A stretch of 52,266 nt of DNA from positions 1 through 52,266 of the forward strand of contig JAJFJS010000056.1 of assembly GCA_021773815.1 (NCBI GenBank), given 5' to 3'. This document shows, in pieces, positions 51,801 to 52,266 of the stretch (within the stretch, counting starts at the first letter, position 1; each line of letters opens with the position of its first letter). The translations under genes were made by a program, and so were the position numbers. Source of the stretch: Gammaproteobacteria bacterium. GTDB lineage: Bacteria > Pseudomonadota > Gammaproteobacteria > Steroidobacterales > GCA-2729495. The notes under the pieces are model-generated. The model searched no databases and was not told where the DNA came from. It was given only the letters and a program-made list of their open reading frames with translations.

Positions 51801-52170
51801 CGACGAATGGATCACGTTCTATTACGAGATCGAGATCGGCAACTGGTATCAGCCCAACAGCAATATTCGCGCCTACATGGCCTATGAGGGTCAGCCGCTC
51901 AAGCAGTTCATCGATATCCGGAACTTCGCGCTGAGCTACAACAACAGCTCATCCGATTCGTACCAGCAGATTCAGCTGACCACGTATCACACCAACAAGG
52001 ATTCGTCGCAGAGTCACCCGACGGCCTATGTCTGGTATGACGAACTGATCGTCTCGACGCAGCCGATCGCGCCGGCGGACGGATCGATCCCGCCGCAGGC
52101 GCCGCCGCCGCCGCAGGCCGATACGACGGCGCCGGCTGCGCCGACGTCCGTCGAGTTCCTGGCCGACTAG
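48829..52170 (+). CDS. Secreted kelch/Ig/FN3 protein fused in frame to a lectin- or lyase-fold protein
   Basis: The ATG at 48829 is chosen because GAGAGAGGGA precedes it and a signal peptide (to AMA-QSS, about residue 45) follows; the frame is open further upstream into the riboswitch. The 1,113-residue product has a kelch-like beta-propeller region (about 51-430, with LLTGGGHAAYQGNEVYAFD), an Ig-like domain (431-512), a He_PIG/cadherin-like domain (518-608), an FN3 domain (613-698), a TQPPV repeat linker, and a Gly-rich hydrophobic Arg-ended tail (about 733-765). At residue 786 an internal Met with GGGAGGGG upstream begins a second signal peptide and a jelly-roll lectin/polysaccharide-lyase-like domain. 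It may be two genes joined by loss of a stop. Functions are probably carbohydrate binding or matrix structure. Confidence 0.75.
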   Translation: MLLGEKRVLRLQRIVGRMSAGLGIGGAHIAVAVLGVYLGINPAMAQSSGPSWVYDIGPGTWGAISRNTLSDVDPEDDPSANPNYPSSAPWHGSTGQRSVIIDWNGGAYAQNFGSFGSLLLTGGGHAAYQGNEVYAFDLDTRLWTRVNDPYTGSYSNSSNGAYSDGSPLTVHTMDALSYHPATKSIVRLKGTTDSYAGNGQIVVAFMLDLETKAWRRSRVNPVEIITSGISCYDTNRDVFWFQNQASANWKFQKYDPNGSNGDGTVGTWTNYPASYINSDGAGACDPVNDVFVYTQFRSDTPDYMRGVYVRDLSNPSAPAVQISPQGTSPESGESGAHGWEWSNKRQAFIFWRRGGGVHELRLVSGSPQTGTWRWTQLTSGSNSVVPQSMALDRGVYSRFQIATLGDEEVGVVVNREDGPVYAFRIPDADNVTPSLQVSVSASPSSVTSGQTSTLTWSVPGATSCAASGGWSGTKSGSGSQVVGPLSASATFTLDCSNGSGSTGRGSASITVGSAPQPNRAPTISGSPAATVVAGDYYRFAPTSGDADDDNLTFSIVNKPSWASFSTSTGELDGTPGNGDVGTTSNVRITVSDGAVQTSLSAFSVTVVAAATGGGTISWLPPLLNADGSALTDLAGYKIHYGSSSRNYDTTILINYGGVTNYLVENLVPGTYYFAVTSFDAAGNESVYSAEVVGVIGTAVTEPPVTQPPVTQPPVTQPPTTESPSTGEAAVAGTEESLGSGGAAAGLAEILWLLMIALARGIVGRRSHGPAQGKRAQFRSPREGFRMPTRFSILQSTGILVAVSLAATGWAGAADFQTRCAGAGVVKCVGFDSSSDIPHNSVLRPASDGAFRGTIDASIRASGNGSLRFEVPSNSDANASGSYLDSLGGSFGQNSKFYVQFRQRFSDAMVNTNFAPGSGWKQVIFHAYNKSCGSVELTTQNIYLRGFPQMYTDCGGRSLQTNLGNGDALLQQGDYDCHYQSQNGSDCGWYVADEWITFYYEIEIGNWYQPNSNIRAYMAYEGQPLKQFIDIRNFALSYNNSSSDSYQQIQLTTYHTNKDSSQSHPTAYVWYDELIVSTQPIAPADGSIPPQAPPPPQADTTAPAAPTSVEFLAD
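50931..50987 (+). repeat. Tandem 15-base coding repeat (TQPPV units)
   Basis: The coding strand repeats CCGCCGGTCACGCAG with small changes, giving PPVTQ units as a linker between the FN3 domain and the hydrophobic tail. Such linkers vary in copy number among strains. Confidence 0.75.
51184..52170 (+). CDS. Internal in-frame gene start: secreted concanavalin A-like/polysaccharide-lyase-fold protein
   Basis: A 328-residue protein could be made independently. The ATG at 51184 has GGGAGGGG 6 bases upstream, and the product starts MPTRFSILQSTGILVAVSLA, a good signal peptide ending near WAGAADF. The domain contains KCVGFDSSSD, SGNGSLRFEVPS, FYVQFRQRF, GWKQVIFHAYN, EWITFYYEIEIGNW and TAYVWYDELIVSTQPI, the strand pattern of jelly-roll lectins and some polysaccharide lyases. 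Catalytic residues cannot be assigned. The C-terminus is Pro-rich and stops in the middle of a TAPAAPTSVEF linker that often leads to another domain, so it may be shortened. Confidence 0.55.
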   Translation: MPTRFSILQSTGILVAVSLAATGWAGAADFQTRCAGAGVVKCVGFDSSSDIPHNSVLRPASDGAFRGTIDASIRASGNGSLRFEVPSNSDANASGSYLDSLGGSFGQNSKFYVQFRQRFSDAMVNTNFAPGSGWKQVIFHAYNKSCGSVELTTQNIYLRGFPQMYTDCGGRSLQTNLGNGDALLQQGDYDCHYQSQNGSDCGWYVADEWITFYYEIEIGNWYQPNSNIRAYMAYEGQPLKQFIDIRNFALSYNNSSSDSYQQIQLTTYHTNKDSSQSHPTAYVWYDELIVSTQPIAPADGSIPPQAPPPPQADTTAPAAPTSVEFLAD

Positions 52171-52176
52171 GCCACA

Positions 52177-52224
52177 GGTCAGGCCCGCGCCCGGACGAGA
52201 GTACTTGTTCCGGGCGCGCTGACC
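52177..52224 (+). terminator. Long GC-rich stem-loop after the secreted-protein gene
   Basis: CGCGCCCGGA (52186-52195) pairs with TCCGGGCGCG (52209-52218), and GGTCAG (52177-52182) pairs with CTGACC (52219-52224) as an outer stem. It starts 6 bases after the stop. There is no T-tract. A further copy of the left arm (GGTCAGCGCGCGCCCGG) appears at 52243-52259. Confidence 0.55.
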
Positions 52225-52266
52225 GGGGGCCGCCACGGCACTGGTCAGCGCGCGCCCGGCACCCCG

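Overview
The window reads as a large surface and exopolysaccharide locus from a Gram-negative proteobacterium, most likely a gammaproteobacterium; the species cannot be named from this sequence. An outer-membrane polysaccharide export lipoprotein, a Wzz-type chain-length protein with a separate BY-kinase, an outer-membrane beta-barrel and Wbp-type sugar genes all point to a Gram-negative envelope. The set FemAB-like protein, DUF3473-type deacetylase, beta-barrel, kinase, Wzz, Wza, two amidotransferase-like proteins, two alpha/beta hydrolases with an acyl carrier protein, and an O-ligase is the genetic signature of exosortase A (XrtA/EpsH) exopolysaccharide loci.

Region 1 (1-14.9 kb) is visibly poorer in G+C than the rest (about 38% in a sampled coding line, against about 67% in a line near 18.5 kb) and looks like an accessory glycan-repeat module. 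It opens with an AAC(3)-like acetyltransferase cut by the window edge. A WbpI/B/D/E set for UDP-ManNAc3NAcA-type sugars follows, then a methyltransferase on the opposite strand. A second dehydrogenase/acetyltransferase/aminotransferase trio, a GT4 glycosyltransferase and another methyltransferase come next. The module ends with a third sugar aminotransferase coupled to a thiamine-diphosphate E1 alpha/beta pair and a priming sugar-phosphate transferase.

Region 2 (15.3-21.8 kb) starts from a recognisable promoter and supplies precursors: a membrane WbpM-like 4,6-dehydratase, UDP-glucose 6-dehydrogenase, ManC and ManB. It ends at an AT-rich inverted repeat between convergent genes.

Region 3 (21.9-41.9 kb) is the XrtA-type core. 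A leftward operon runs wza, wzz, kinase, beta-barrel, deacetylase, FemAB-like, amidotransferase. Rightward from the same intergenic region are two GT4 enzymes. They are followed by a leftward block (GT2, ACP, hydrolase 2, hydrolase 1), a second amidotransferase lacking the catalytic cysteine, another deacetylase, an O-ligase and a TPR protein. No exosortase gene and no TIGR03015-type ATPase gene was recognised in the window.

Region 4 (41.9-48.0 kb) carries a divergent DegT-like protein, a GNAT-like acyltransferase, a GT4, a methyltransferase and an SGNH hydrolase preceded by a REP-like palindrome pair.

Region 5 (48.0-52.2 kb) has a perfect CRP-type palindrome, an extended -10 element and a GEMM-class cyclic-dinucleotide riboswitch ahead of one long secreted-protein frame. 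That frame appears to be two exported proteins joined in frame: a kelch/Ig/FN3 protein with a sorting-like tail, then a lectin- or lyase-fold protein with its own ribosome-binding site and signal peptide. The region suggests second-messenger control of matrix proteins next to the polysaccharide genes. No tRNA, rRNA, CRISPR array, transposase or integrase was seen.
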